Assembly: GCF_024139115.2 (NCBI RefSeq)
Contig: NC_085141.1
Coordinates: 243,899,047 to 243,963,046 of the forward strand
Reading direction: 5' to 3'
DNA length: 64,000 nt
Origin: Armigeres subalbatus
Lineage: Eukaryota > Arthropoda > Insecta > Diptera > Culicidae
Part shown: positions 22,377 to 34,011 of the stretch, in pieces
Layout: each line of letters opens with the position of its first letter
Position numbering within the stretch: position 1 is the stretch's first letter
Position numbers and translations under genes: made by a program
Notes under the pieces: generated by a model
Database searches by the model: none
What the model saw: the letters and a program-made list of their open reading frames with translations, nothing else
Told to the model about the DNA's origin: nothing

Positions 22377-22594
22377 ATGTACAAAATTAAATTTGTATTG
22401 GGAAGTTTCACGAAATAATGAAAATTTGAGCCAACTTCATGGAGAGCCATATATCCCGTCAGTTTTAAAGTCTATTTTACATGCCTTGTTTATTACGTTT
22501 ATTGTCAGTCACAGAAAAAAGGGGGTACCTCAATTAATGCAAAAGCTCCAAGGGGTACCTCTCAAGAAAAAAGTTGAGAACCGCTGGTCTACCG

Positions 22595-23310
22595 AATCAA
22601 CCAGCCGCGGTGTCAACCCAATTTGTCTTCTGAGTATTAGTCTTTCACTTACGTCTCAAATACAGGCATGTGAGATGTTGTAACATCTCAAAATTGTCCT
22701 GGAGTTTAAACCAAATGGTCTACCGGCTTCCATGGTGTCCCCAGCCTCGGTATCAACCTAATTATGTCCCTCGATTATTTGTCTTTCACTTACGTCTCAA
22801 ATCCAGGCATATGAGATGTTTTAAGATCTTCAAATTGTCGTAGAGTTTGAATCAAAGGCTTCCATGATGTCTTCAGTCGCAGTATCAACTAAATTATATT
22901 CCCCGAGTATTTGTCTTTCACTTGTCTCAAATCAAGGCATATGAGGTGTTGTAAGATTTCAAAGTTGTCCTGGAGTTTGGATAGCTTGCGAATTGCGTCT
23001 CAAATTCTGGCATGTAAGATGTTGTAAGATCTCCCAATTGTTCTAGAGATTGAATCAAATGGTCTTCCGAGTCAACCAAAGCGTCCATTATGTCCCCAGG
23101 CTCGATATGAACACCATTATGTCCACTAAGTGTATTTAGATTACTTACCAAATGAACAACGACTTGCATGATGTCCTTAGCAACGGTATCACCCCAATTG
23201 TGTTCTCCTAGTATTTATAGTTTACTTGCGATCCTCCAAATTGCCCTAGAGTAGGAACCAAATAGTCTACCAAATCAACCTCGCCTGGAACTATGTCCCC
23301 AATGAAGGTG
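22595..23310 (+). repeat. Tandem ~130-160-bp repeat, type 1 (forward)
   Basis: Diverged units share the words CAAATTGTCCTGGAGTTTG, ATGGTCTACCG, ATGTCCCCAGCC, GTATCAACC, TATTTGTCTTTCACTT and TCTCAAATCCAGGCATATGA. The array starts left of the hAT insertion (16642-16673) and continues to its right. The same units appear in inverse orientation at 27450-27900. Confidence 0.85.
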
Positions 23311-23316
23311 TGTTCC

Positions 23317-23370
23317 CATTTTTTTATCTTTATTAGCGAGGCTTTCAGCCCTAGGCTGGCTCACCTCGGT
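23317..23370 (-). repeat. Short retroposon-tail motif, copy A
   Basis: On the minus strand: GAGGTGAGCCAGCCTAGGGC, a TGAAAGCCTCG arm, then TAATAAAGATAAAAAAA. It forms a hairpin followed by an A-rich tail, like the 3' end of a retroposon. A second copy lies at 58768-58817. Confidence 0.6.
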
Positions 23371-23539
23371 TCCCAATTATGTCATCCGAGCACATGCACA
23401 TATTTTATTCATGAAGATGACATGATCCAGGTTCTCCAAACTGCCCTATGTCCCCAGCACAGGTATGCACCCAATCGCGTCCTCCAAGCACATTTTTTGT
23501 ACATGAGATGCGATATTCTAGGCCCTCCAAATTGGCCTA

Positions 23540-24014
23540 TACTTCAGGGAATTTTTCAATGACCCAGAATGCAACAATTGTTCAAGTCTAATCCAATTCG
23601 GTTCAATAAATCACAAAGCATGAACCATTTTTGGGACGATCGAACAGCCGCTAAGGCATATATTTAAGAAAATTCTTGGATGAACTGAAATGAAAGAATT
23701 TTTGCGGGTATATCCATGTTTTCTAAGGATCAAAAGGACCATTTGAAAAACATTATAACAGATCTTTGGCTACGCGTGTGAATCTTAAGCTATATGATCC
23801 ACTGAATTCTTGGATCACATGTAATGCAACCATTTTTGGGGATGTATCCAATTTGGTTCTGATGTTTACAATTTGGTTCTATGGATCAAAAACAGCATGA
23901 ACCATTTTTGAAAAAAGATAACAACCCTTTAGTTATGCGTGTAGATATTGAAGCCTGCGCTCAAGAGAATTTTTAGATGACCTGGAATGGAATAATTGTT
24001 GAATGCGTATCTAA
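23540..24014 (+). repeat. Tandem ~130-bp repeat, type 2
   Basis: Units share CAGGGAATTCTTGGATGACC, TGGAATGGAACAATTGTTGAA, GGATCAAAA.GGCATGAACC and GATAACAGCCCTTTGGTTACGCGTGTAGA. Interrupted by a TIR element at 24015 and resumed at 25561-25720; another block of the same units, same orientation, lies at 27930-28215. Confidence 0.8.
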
Positions 24015-25557
24015 TGTCGTTTTCGGTTTTAAACCTGGGTCAGGTCCGACCCCGACTCTGAATAACCGAACGAAAAACGAATCGGGATCGAGTCAGTATG
24101 ATGGTATTAGTGAGAACTTAATCCCTATCATCTGTTTTGTTTTCAATTCGCACTTTTATCAGCTGGCAGAAACAGACATATTTTAAATACTGAATTTTGT
24201 TATTAGTGTTCTTTTTTTCTTGTTTTATGAATTATGGGGGAAATAAGACGTTTCTTCTGTTAATTGTTTAATGGCTAAAATGACTGTTAATCCATCAATA
24301 AATTAATGTGATTAGGAGCTTGTGATGAATGACGACGGCAATGTGGATTGCCGTGAAAGAATTTATGCCAATCCGTGTTTTCCGATAAACTATTATGCTG
24401 ATTCTATATGGCTTTTTGGGTAACAGTGATTGTGTTACAGTAGATTTGAATTATCAATTATCATTGAAATGGAACAGAGCAAGAAAATATGAACAGCATT
24501 CTTTTTTGCTTTTTGCATTTTTTTTGCTATTTTTCCCCCAAGAGGGGACCCTTTGGGATAAATTGCGATTTCGTCAGAACTGCAAAAACCAAATATACAA
24601 GAGAGGCAAATCATTTTTTCACTACATAATCTAAACAGGAGATTCTACATAATAAATATCAATGGGATAAAATATGTTTTTGTCGGTTTTTTAATGAATT
24701 ACAACTAAAACCCTTCTTCCACTCAAAAATTATGCTCAATTCGTATAAAAACTGTTCTTAAATAAACATTTGAATTTATTTATGAATAATCATTTATAAA
24801 TAAATACAATAAATTTGTTGATGGCAATATAGTTGCCAAAGCCTTATAAATAGTTAATGCCAGGGTTAATACATTATGTTTATATTCTTCAAATCCGTAA
24901 CCTTGAACAAATTATGCACAGAACTGCAATAATGAATAAAATAATGGTATGAACATTTTGGTATAAATAACTTTATAGCGGCAGATACTCTGGTACGCTA
25001 TTTTCCCATTGATAGAGCAATTATACCTAAAGTATATGTTCGAATACACAACGCAATAGTGAATAAATAGCAGCCACCTTCTCGTCACTGCATTTTATAA
25101 ATCACATTTTCATCAAAATGTTCAACCCTCATTTTGTTTATAATGGAGCTACAATCTGAGGTAATCAGCGAAAAATATGTCGATATCTGAATCCGATTCA
25201 CCATCAGAGAAACTTGAAGACAGCACAAAATTAAAATAATCCATTTTTGCGTGGAAAACAGCAAAAAAATTGATAAATTTAACAAATGAAACAAACAAAA
25301 TCAAATACCCATCCGTGTCTTTTACGTTTTCATTTTCCTTTAGCGTAAACATAAACACCAGTTTGACAGTTTGTGTTCGAATGTATTGGTGAACCTAGGT
25401 TGGATCTCGATAAATCGGCAGAGCGAACCTCATTCATTTTGGGTCGGATCTGGTGCGGATCGCGATCCAACCTGAACGAATAACCGAACGTTTTGACAGC
25501 TGTTAGAGCGGATCCGGTGCAGAACTAGGTTCGACCCAGCAATAACCGAAAACGACA
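24015..25557. mobile_element. TIR element with TAA duplication (1543 bp)
   Basis: Ends are TGTCGTTTTCGGTT in inversion, followed by GGGTC-containing subterminal sequence, and flanked by TAA (24012-24014, 25558-25560). The host type 2 repeat resumes after it. Related ends lie at 31260 and 63597. GGATC and GTTCGGTT words recur near both ends. No transposase is readable; the 3-bp TWA target is like that of Harbinger elements, but the ends are not the usual ones, so the superfamily is open. Confidence 0.75.
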
Positions 25558-25560
25558 TAA

Positions 25561-25720
25561 TATGAATCTATGGATCAAAAGGGGATGAACCATTTAAAAA
25601 TAATAATCCTGTAGATCTTAAGACCTGTACTCCATGACTTTCTTAAATTGCCTGAAATGGAACAATAGTTGAAGAGGTATCCAATTTAGTCCTATGGATC
25701 AAAACGGGTATGAGCTAGGC
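25561..25720 (+). repeat. Type 2 repeat, continuation
   Basis: Continues the array broken at 24014: CTATGGATCAAAAGGGGATG, AACCATTTAAAAATAATAA and TGGAACAATAGTTGAAGAGG occur in the expected order. Confidence 0.75.
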
Positions 25721-26440
25721 CTGTGCGCCGCCGCGCCACGCCACCGCCGCCGACAGTTATTGACGTACGCCGACGCCGGTCAAGGCGTGGAGCCGCTGAA
25801 TTTCGTATTTCACGCCGATGATTGGCCAACACAAAAATCACAGTATGTAGTGCGTTTGCATCTACCGGACCAAGGCAACCTATCAGGCATTGATTAAATA
25901 GCTGTTATACCTTTAGCAGATTTGTTTTTATCTCTGTCACTTTTACCGGCATTGGCGTGTTAAATTCTAGGTCATCCAAGAACGTCTTGGCAACAGACCT
26001 ACAAATCAACGAGCGTAGCGGTGAACTTCTAATCTCATATGTAACTTCATGTGGAATAACCTCATTCTGGTCGCATTGAGTGGTTCATCATCTTTTTAAA
26101 GATTTGAAGGTTACATACCTATAATAAAAAAAAATTCTCTATTTAGGTGTTTTTTTAATTCTAGATTAAGTTCAACACCGGAGTTACATATCTTAATTTG
26201 TCTAGTGCTTATATTTGCGGCTACAAGTCATAGTGTTGAAAGTTGAATTTTGATTCCCAGTCTGATGGGATTTTTTAAATACCCTGAGCATGGAGTATCA
26301 TTGTGATAGCCTCGTGATATGCGAATGCAAAAATGGTAACTTGGCTTTTGAGCACGATGGGACACGTGACCCATCAAATTGAACATTTCCTTCACTCCTC
26401 CTTGTACTTAAATTGCCAGAATTGTTCTAAAAACAGGTTC
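25721..26440. other. GC-rich patch and AT-rich spacer
   Basis: 25721-25900 is unusually GC-rich for this window (CGCCGCCGCGCCACGCCACC), suggesting a foreign insert, but no ends could be defined. The remainder to 26440 is AT-rich with no recognisable feature. Confidence 0.4.
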
Positions 26441-27420
26441 AATTTATTTTATAAAAAATTCCCAAAGAAATTTCATGGCTTTCCTGAAATAATGTCCGAA
26501 GGACATCCAGGAGGAAGTTCTGAATGAATAATTGAAGAAAATTCTTAGAATTTTGAGGAATTTTTGGATTTATCCCCGTAGATGATTGTCTGGAGAAAAA
26601 TCTGAAGGAATTCTTGAAGGAATGTCCAACAAAACTCTTAAAGAAATTTAAGAATGTCGGCAATTTCTTTAGGAGTTCTCTTGGAATTCGTACGGAGATA
26701 TCCGAAATTTCGTCCTAGAATTTTGGAAGCAAATGGCGGAGAAAATTCCGTAAGAAATACTAGATGAATATCCGAGGCAGAGTAGAGACATTTACGCGAA
26801 GATAGAGAGAATCTCCTTTCAACAGTGTAATCCAACAGACTAATAAATAAATACGCAATACTTTATTTTGATAAACAATACCCAAATAAATTTCTGGGTT
26901 TACTTGAAATATTTTCCGAAGGGAGTCCTGGAGAAGATTCTGAAGGAATGAACCTGAAGAAATTGCTTAGAGTCTTGAGAAATTTCTGGATCTATCTTCG
27001 TAGTAATGTTTGGAGGATTTTCTGAAGGAATCCCTGGAGAAAATTCAGAAGGAATTCTTGGAGGAATGTCAAAAAAAATCTTGAAGGAATTTAAGAATGT
27101 CGATAATTCCTTTGGAATTTATATCTGATATCTAAAAATTCATCATTTGTGAACGTTTTTTGAAGGAATTCCCGATGGAATTCTTGACAGAATTTTTTAA
27201 CGTATTTTCGACGAATTTTCGAGAAAATCTGTAGAAATTTTCGATGGACTCCTACAGTAAATTCCCAAGAAATTCTTGAGCATATCTGAATATCCACAAT
27301 CTCGATATTTTGGGAGTTTTTCTTGGCATGTAGTCTTGATTATAGAGTTAAAACTGAGTTTGTTTCACTACTGTCCAGATTTTCGAAGAAATTTCCAGAG
27401 AAATATAGGAATTTCTATTT
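26440..27420. repeat. Degenerate GGAATTC/GGAGGAA low-complexity repeat
   Basis: Loose repetition of words such as GAAGGAATTCTTG, GGAGGAATGTCC and AGAATTTTGAGG with period near 15-30. The same composition recurs at 33300-34010 and 63880-64000. Strongly diverged; no functional feature seen. Confidence 0.65.
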
Positions 27421-27449
27421 AAATTTCCTTGACTATTTGTTTGAAACAT

Positions 27450-27900
27450 CCACATCATGAAAGCCTTGGTTGATTCGGTAGACCATTTGATTCAAACTTC
27501 AGGATGATTTGGAGATATAACTACATCTCATATGTCTGGATTTGAGACGCAAGTGAAAGACAAATATTCGGAGGACGTAATTGGGTTGATACCGTGGCTG
27601 GGGACATCACGCAAGCCTCAGTTGATTCGGTAGACCATTCGATTCAAACTCCAGAACAATTTGGATTACTACATCTCATATGCCTGGATTTGAGACGCAA
27701 GTGAAAGACAAATACCCGGAGACCGTAATTGGGTTGATACCGCGACTGGGGACATCATGAAAGCTTTGGTTGATTCGGTTGATTTGGTTGACTCCAGGAC
27801 AATGTGGAGATCTTGCAACATCTCATATGCCTGGATTTGAGATGCAAGTGAAAGACAAATATTCGGAGGACATATTTGGAATGAAACCGCGGCTGAGGAG
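27450..27900 (-). repeat. Type 1 repeat, inverted block
   Basis: About three units in inverse orientation relative to 22595-23310: GGTTGATTCGGTAGACCATT, CATCTCATATGCCTGGATTT, GACGCAAGTGAAAGACAAAT and GGGTTGATACCGCGACTGGG. These units are closer to each other than to the forward block. Confidence 0.85.
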
Positions 27901-27929
27901 TCTAGGGAATACTTGGATGACCTGGAAAG

Positions 27930-28215
27930 GAACGGCTGCTTAAGGCATATTGAGTTTTAAAAAGCCATACCATTTTTAAAAAGAGATAACAGCCCTTCGG
28001 TTACGCAGGTAGACCTCAATACCTATACTCCAGGGAATTCTTGGATGACCTAGAACGGAATTTGGTTTAATATATCAAATAGGGAATGAACCATTTAAAA
28101 AAAGAGATAACAGCTCTTTCGTTATGCTTGTAGACCTTTGGTCCTTGGTTACGCGTGTAGACTCCAGGAAATTCTTGGATGATCTGGAATGGAACAATTG
28201 TTGAAAGCAAATTAT
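27930..28215 (+). repeat. Type 2 repeat, second block
   Basis: Two to three units with AGGGAATTCTTGGATGACCT, GAACCATTTAAAAAAAGAGA and TTACGCGTGTAGACTCCAGG, in the same direction as 23540-25720. Confidence 0.8.
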
Positions 28216-28219
28216 GAAT

Positions 28220-31200
28220 ATACAAAGCATCTGCTTTGTTCTTTGTGTTTCTAAGAGTGCCTTCATATAGGCTTACTTTTGGAAGTCAATAATGTTTTAA
28301 ATTCTTCTTAGGCCACGTGCCGTAAAAAGGAGGCCGTAAAACGAAGTGACGTATAAAAAACTGCCGTAAAAAGAGGGTTTAGTGTAATTTAAAACTTCTT
28401 TCACTCGTCATTTCACTTATATTTAGCTCAAACAGTTCTAGTCTACATGATTCGCTTTTAACCGCCCAGGTGCGTCTCACCACTACTGAGCTTAGAAAAG
28501 TCAATTTTGCATGTTTTTTACACTTGACATTCTGCTTGAATATAGTCATTCAACTTTCCACTAATTATGCAACTGCTCCGAACTCCATAAATCACATGAT
28601 CCAGCATCCCATGCAAACCTGTACAGATGGCCAATTAAGATTTACATCGCATTGCTTTTTCCCAGTCACTTTACCACCACTTCTGATGGCGTTATGATCA
28701 ATTGGAAAATAAATAGACTGCCAATTGGGCTCAACAGACTGCATGCTGCTACCAACAATAATGGATTCCATTTATGTGCTCACTCGATGCATACAATTTC
28801 CATTTCCAGCCGTCCCGGAAGCTGGATGCGTCCGATAATAAAGATTTGATGAGCTGATATGATGCCCGTAGCAGGACTTTTGCTGGATTAAAACGCTTTC
28901 AGTATAATTAACTTGAACACGGAAAAGCAACTCATAGGCTTTTACTCGTTGTCGTTCTTTATTTACGGCTGCGACGTCTAAGCTAAAGCGGCAACGGCAT
29001 TCAGCTTTTAATTGAAGCCTTCTATTATGGCGACGTGTCAATTAGTCACGTGCTTGTTGGTTGCTGGCTGCAAGCGCTGTTTATTTGAATAAAAGACATG
29101 GCACTTTGCTGAACACTCTGTGCTTTTTGTTTTTGTTAACTTGGTGGGACGTGTTTCATACAGTCTGCTCTTGGGGGAAAAAGTCTATAAGTACGTTGAT
29201 GAAAAAACGTGTGCAAATTACTATATAGAGGGAATAACAGCTTTGGCAAGTTTTGACATTAGGTCGAACGGACTGAATTCAAAAATTTAGCATTAGGCAA
29301 CAGGCACGACTTATAGAAGATCTTCAGTGAAAAACACAAAATCACGCCTAACCATTTGACATAACACCCGCTAACCACGGACATACAGATCTGTTTGAGC
29401 AAAGGTAAGGGACAATATTTTAGAATTCTTTAGACCTCTATCATAGTAAAACGAAATTCGCGCCAAATCGTATTCGAAGCTGGCAGCACCCTTTCAGATT
29501 TCAATGGAACTTTCTGGACATGTAGATTTTGCTTAGTGTTTTGCTTAGCATAGAGAAGGTTAAATGTACAGTGCGGCAGACTGGGTTCGAACCATGGACG
29601 TCGGGGTCTGGCGGCCGGTATGTATACCACACGTTCATCGACGCTTCTTTCTGGACATGTAGACTTTGTCACAAAAAGCCAATTTGCATTTTTAATTTTT
29701 CCAAAACTAATCTGGACTATCTTTTGAAAAAGGACTAACCAAGTTAAAAGTCAATTGGCAAAAAAAAACCTTTTTTGGTTTAGTTAGGGTGGTCTCGAGA
29801 TAGGTAATCATGTCCATACGTCGCACTTTAAAGAAAATAAAAGTTTGAACTCATGCCGCCGCACCGTACTCGATGTAAATACCGAAAATTCGAATCAACT
29901 TGAGACTTGATCAGTAATACCAGCGTAGGTATGCAAGCCATACAATGTTTCTTAAATCAATAATGTAAGGTCTCTGTGCAATATAGTCACAACGCCAAAT
30001 AGTTCAAATCCTGATTACCATCCGCATCAAGCCCCATCAAGAAAAATAAAACCACCTGATTAATTTTACCCCTTGAAAAGGACCTACAATGTAACGAGCA
30101 TCAGTTCGCTTTTCTCGCTTCCAGCATCCGGTGATTGTATGTTAAACATGGAACAAGCCGCACAGTCAAGCACATTGATAGAGCGAGTAGAGGTACCTCG
30201 CGCTGCTGGCGTCACTTGTTGTGATGATCACAAAACGAGAAGAGAGGCAAAAATCTGGAAAAGCAAAAAAGCTCGACCGACTCGACTATGGAGCCCCGGT
30301 GATTTATGGTGTAACTTTGTTTCCCGGTTACAATGTGAAAATGCCACCAGCTGTAGGTGGTACTAGCGGTGTGTTCTGGTACAGCAGAATCAGATCCCGG
30401 AGGGAAAAAAATCATACGTAAGTATTGCGACTACAGCGTTCGGAAAAAATGTAAATGAAAACAGATTTACGGGGTATTTCGGGCTATTTGTCAACACGAT
30501 GTTTGCCATAAAACCAAAAGCTCGCCAGAGAGCGGTGAAAGGGTAGACGAAACGGGGTCTCGTTTCTACCGAATCGATCAGTTAACGCCATCCGTTTGGA
30601 ATCGTAGTTACAGATACAAGGCTTATGTGCCATATACTACCCAGGTGCTTTTTTATAATTTGTTCCATCACATCAGGATCCTTCATTTATTTTATTTTTG
30701 ATGATTCGAATTTGAGTTCGAAATAGGTATCAATAAAGATTACAACGTGGTGGAAATAAATGAAATATTACAAGCTCGTATTATGACATTCCACCAAAAA
30801 AGCTTATAAAAATTATTTCACCAATGTTATATTTAAAATATTACGAAAAGAAAGAGGAGATCCAAAACATAGAAATAGAAATTTGAGAAAATAGATCTAA
30901 TTGTAAATATACTTATACCTACATAACCGCTTCTCCTAAAATTAAAAAAAAAGGCAGCGTCACTTTTCCAATGCGTTGGTTCACTGACTCCAAATATATG
31001 GGTCACTTTGTAACAAAAATAAGTCACTCCAAATTGCATGTTGGTTTAATGAAAATGACTCATATTAGAGTGTGACCCATGATTGTGGGATTATTGGTGT
31101 ACTTCGCATACCTGAAGGACAGACCCATTGGCGTAACTAGCCCCGACGCCTAGGGAGGGCTATAGCCCCTACAAATATTTTCTTAATTTTGAACATTTTA

Positions 31201-31250
31201 CCACCTCATTTAGTTATTGTTAAAATGACTCAAATTGATAGCGTATGGCT
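28220..31250. other. Intergenic; only weak repeat-like signals
   Basis: Three kilobases without a supported gene. Noted inside: a repeated CCGTAAAAAG word at 28320-28375; a near-duplicate of TTTCTGGACATGTAGA at 29510 and 29650; a minus-strand B-box-like GGTTCGAACCC at 29582-29592 within a GC-rich patch, which could be a tRNA-derived SINE remnant. ORFs here show no family motif. Confidence 0.45.
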
Positions 31251-31259
31251 GTTGCATCT

Positions 31260-31330
31260 AATGTCGAATTCGTTTTTAAAAAATTCCAACCTGGCCGTCT
31301 AACTCGTCTTGATGGGGTACAGCTCTTCCT
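31260..31330. repeat. Remnant end of the TGTCG-type TIR element
   Basis: TAATGTCGAATTCGTTTTTA at 31258-31277 followed by AACCTGG matches the ends of the elements at 24015 and 63597. No second end was found nearby, so it is a truncated remnant. Confidence 0.5.
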
Positions 31331-31794
31331 CGATTAACCTACACCGATTGAAGTATCCTACTCCTTATGCATTAGGGATTTTTCTCCTGTCAACCTACAA
31401 TACAGTGCTGGACAAACTGAAAATCAAAACAAACACAACTGCATTAGCCGAAAAGAATGACAGAGCCTTTTGTGCAAAAGTATCCTGATCCGGATGAAGC
31501 TTTTATTATGCAGAGTCCTGCATAACGGAGCTTTGCCTGACCCTATTCGAGTAGTCGCTAATGTGAGGCTCCGCTACAGTTTCTCATTGTAATCTACAAG
31601 ATCATGGTGGACGCGATTGGTTGTGTACTAAACCGTGGGCTGCTCTGGCAGCGTCCCTAGCAGTAAACATGTTCCACTCGGATCAAGCACGGATCAAGAA
31701 GGCTAGGGCTGCTTTTGTAAGTTTACGTGATATATGAAGATCCAGTGATTAGTCAACGCACCAAATTTCAAATATTCAACTATAACATGTAATC

Positions 31795-32175
31795 TGTTAT
31801 ACGCCAGTGAGACTTGTTGTGTATCAGCAGAGATCAAGCCAAAACTACAAGTATTTATCAACTGATGTCTATGTTTCATAATTCGAGCCCTACAACTGGA
31901 TCTCGTGGCCCCACAACTGGATCTCGAATGCTGAGCTCCATCGACGAACCCATAAAAAAAACGATATCAACAGATATTCAAAAATGGAGATCCGTCGAGT
32001 AAGCGCTGGACTAAAAGCTGACAGGACAACGCAGCAGAGGCAGGGGCTCGTGACGACGTAGCCTCAGTCAAAGAAATAAAAGAAGTCGAGAGGAATCTGA
32101 TCTGGGCCCAGTTCAAGGCTAGAGCGAGCAGCCACGCAGGACGGAGATCTTTTATGTTAGCCATGTTGGCCACAT
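31795..32175 (+). pseudogene. C-terminal scrap of the LINE family seen at 14590-16250
   Basis: Plus-strand words YASETCCVSAEIKPKLQVFIN, then HNWISNAELHRR and a decayed KEVERNLIWAQFKARASS-like end match 15880-16250 of the other copy base by base in places (GTGTATCAGCAGAGATCA; AATGCTGAGCTCCATCGACG). Frames are broken. It is a short, old fragment. Confidence 0.75.
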
Positions 32176-32179
32176 GAAT

Positions 32180-33295
32180 GATAATAATTAACCTACAATA
32201 CAACATTCTGTGTCTGTATGGTTGGTATGATGGTAACTATCAATTTCACAGAAACAAATACCCTAATATCTTTGGAGAAATAAGAAATGTTTTACAATAT
32301 AAACCTCATGTTGTGTATTTTGAGGCTTAAATTCGATTATTGCTCCAGTCATGGAATCTCTTCGACAATCGAAACATTCTCAATGAATATTTCCGTTTTG
32401 TAGGTCGATAAATCTTCGCAGATTCGAGGATACTTCAATTTTGACATATTTCCCTATAGTCTAGCCGTTCGATAACTACAACATGTTTACATGTCGTTCA
32501 ACACAACAATATGCCGTTCGAAAAACTTCAACGCATTTTAGATGCTAAACGGTTGTCAGTCGATGTCAGGTGCATTAAAAGTGCATTTGATTATGCAGTG
32601 CAATGCAGCTTTTATTGAAGTTTAGCGATCATATAACTGCAAAACTTTTGCAACTATCCAGTTGTAGTTGAAAGCATTGCAGTTAAACGGCTTGCAGGTA
32701 TCGAACGTCTGCGGTATCCCACTTTTTTCAGATTCTGGAACATTGTCATGGCCTAATCTTTTCAAAATATCTTCAGATATTTCTGATTTTGTAGATTGTA
32801 CACATGCATATTATTCTCATATTCGCTTGTTCCAAGTTATTACAATGCTTCAGATTCAACTCAACAATTTTCCAGATTATTAAAACTATTCAAATCTTCA
32901 TTGAAGAACCATCTTTCTTCTGATTATTCGGATCTAAATTTTCTAGACATCCTATTTCCATACATTCTCCAGACTTTACAGATTCATCATGGAATGCGGG
33001 ACGTTTTCCGGGACCCCTGGTAATGCGGGACATGTTGACTGAATCCGGGACTGTCCCGTCACTTTGTTTGTACTAGTTCCACAGTTTCACAGTTTCGCAC
33101 CAGGTTCACCAATACAACTGCACTTTAACTGTCAAAACCATATAGGTGGAGTGAACATCTCAGGAATAAACAAGCAGAAGGGAAAAACAAATCAGAGTAA
33201 AAACTGTCAGTGCATTTAATTAACAATGCGCATCGAAATCCATTTTATGGGAATTTTCCATTCCCTATGATATTTGTTTACATATGTTTGCATCG
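32180..33295. other. Intergenic, nothing recognised
   Basis: AT-rich sequence. Short ORFs of 70-75 codons at 32668-33023 lack any family motif. No RNA gene or bounded repeat was found. Confidence 0.5.
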
Positions 33296-33299
33296 AACG

Positions 33300-34010
33300 T
33301 TCCACCAAGAATCCTTCAAAAAGTCTCTCCAAGAATTCTTTCGGAAGTCCCTCCAGAAACAATTCTGGAATTTCCTCCAGAAATTTCTCCAGAAGTTCCT
33401 TCAGGAATTCCTCCATAATTTTCTTCGTAAGTTCCTTCATAATTTCCTCCAGAAATCCTTCCAAAAACTCCAAAAACTGCTCCTCCAGGAACTCCTCCGG
33501 AACTTCATCCAGAAATTCCTCCAAAATTTCATCCAAGAATTCCTCCCGAAGTTCCTCCAGAAATACCTCCGGAAGTTGCTCCAGAAATGCCTCCGGAAGT
33601 TCCTCCTGAAATACCTCCGGAAGTCCTTCCTGGAATTACCCCGAAAGGAGGATTGTCGGGAAGAACTCCCGGAGGAATTCTGGGAGGAACTTCCAGAGGA
33701 ATTTCTTAATACATTCCTGGAGGAACTTCCGGAAGAATTCCTGGAGGAACTCCTGAAAGAACTTTCGAAGGAGCTCATGGAGGAACTTCCGAAAGAACTC
33801 TTGGAGGAACTTCCGGAAGAATTCCTGGAGGAACTTTTGAAGCAATTCCTGGAGGAACTTTTGGAGGAACTCCTGGAGGAACTTCCGGAGGAAACCTGGA
33901 GGAACATCTGGAGGTATTCCTGGAGGAACTTTCGGAGGAATTCCTGGAGCAAACTTCCGGAGGAATTCTAGGAGGAACTCTCGGAAGAATTCCTGAAGGA
34001 ACTTCCAGAG
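33300..34010. repeat. Inverted low-complexity repeat (CCTCCAGAA / TTCTGGAGG)
   Basis: The left half (33300-33640) is built of AATTCCTCCAGAAGTTCCTCC-like words and the right half (33650-34010) of the reverse complement, GGAGGAACTTCCGGAGGAAT-like words. The strand switch is at about 33645. Transcribed across, it would fold into a long imperfect hairpin. The long ORFs on both strands (171-253 codons, Leu/Glu- or Ser/Arg-rich) are artefacts of the repeat. Confidence 0.85.
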
Positions 34011-34011
34011 G

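Larger units (their letters stand above)
16682..22586. mobile_element. hAT-type element with 8-bp TSD carrying a LINE fragment and a minisatellite (5905 bp)
   Basis: Left end CAGCGGTTCTGAAC, right end reverse complemented CAGCGGTTCTCAAC (13 of 14 match), the hAT-type end. The flanking 8-bp duplication GTCTACCG is exact (16674-16681, 22587-22594). Removing the element restores the ~150-bp tandem repeat unit it landed in. GGGGTACC motifs recur just inside both ends. Inside are a LINE RT fragment (17003-18479) and the 23-bp array (18604-22376). No hAT transposase is readable. Confidence 0.88.

Noticed and set aside
29560..29640. tRNA gene on the minus strand (GGTTCGAACCC box)
   Set aside because: Only the B-box word fits; no cloverleaf could be formed by eye. 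Kept only as a possible SINE remnant in the spacer entry.
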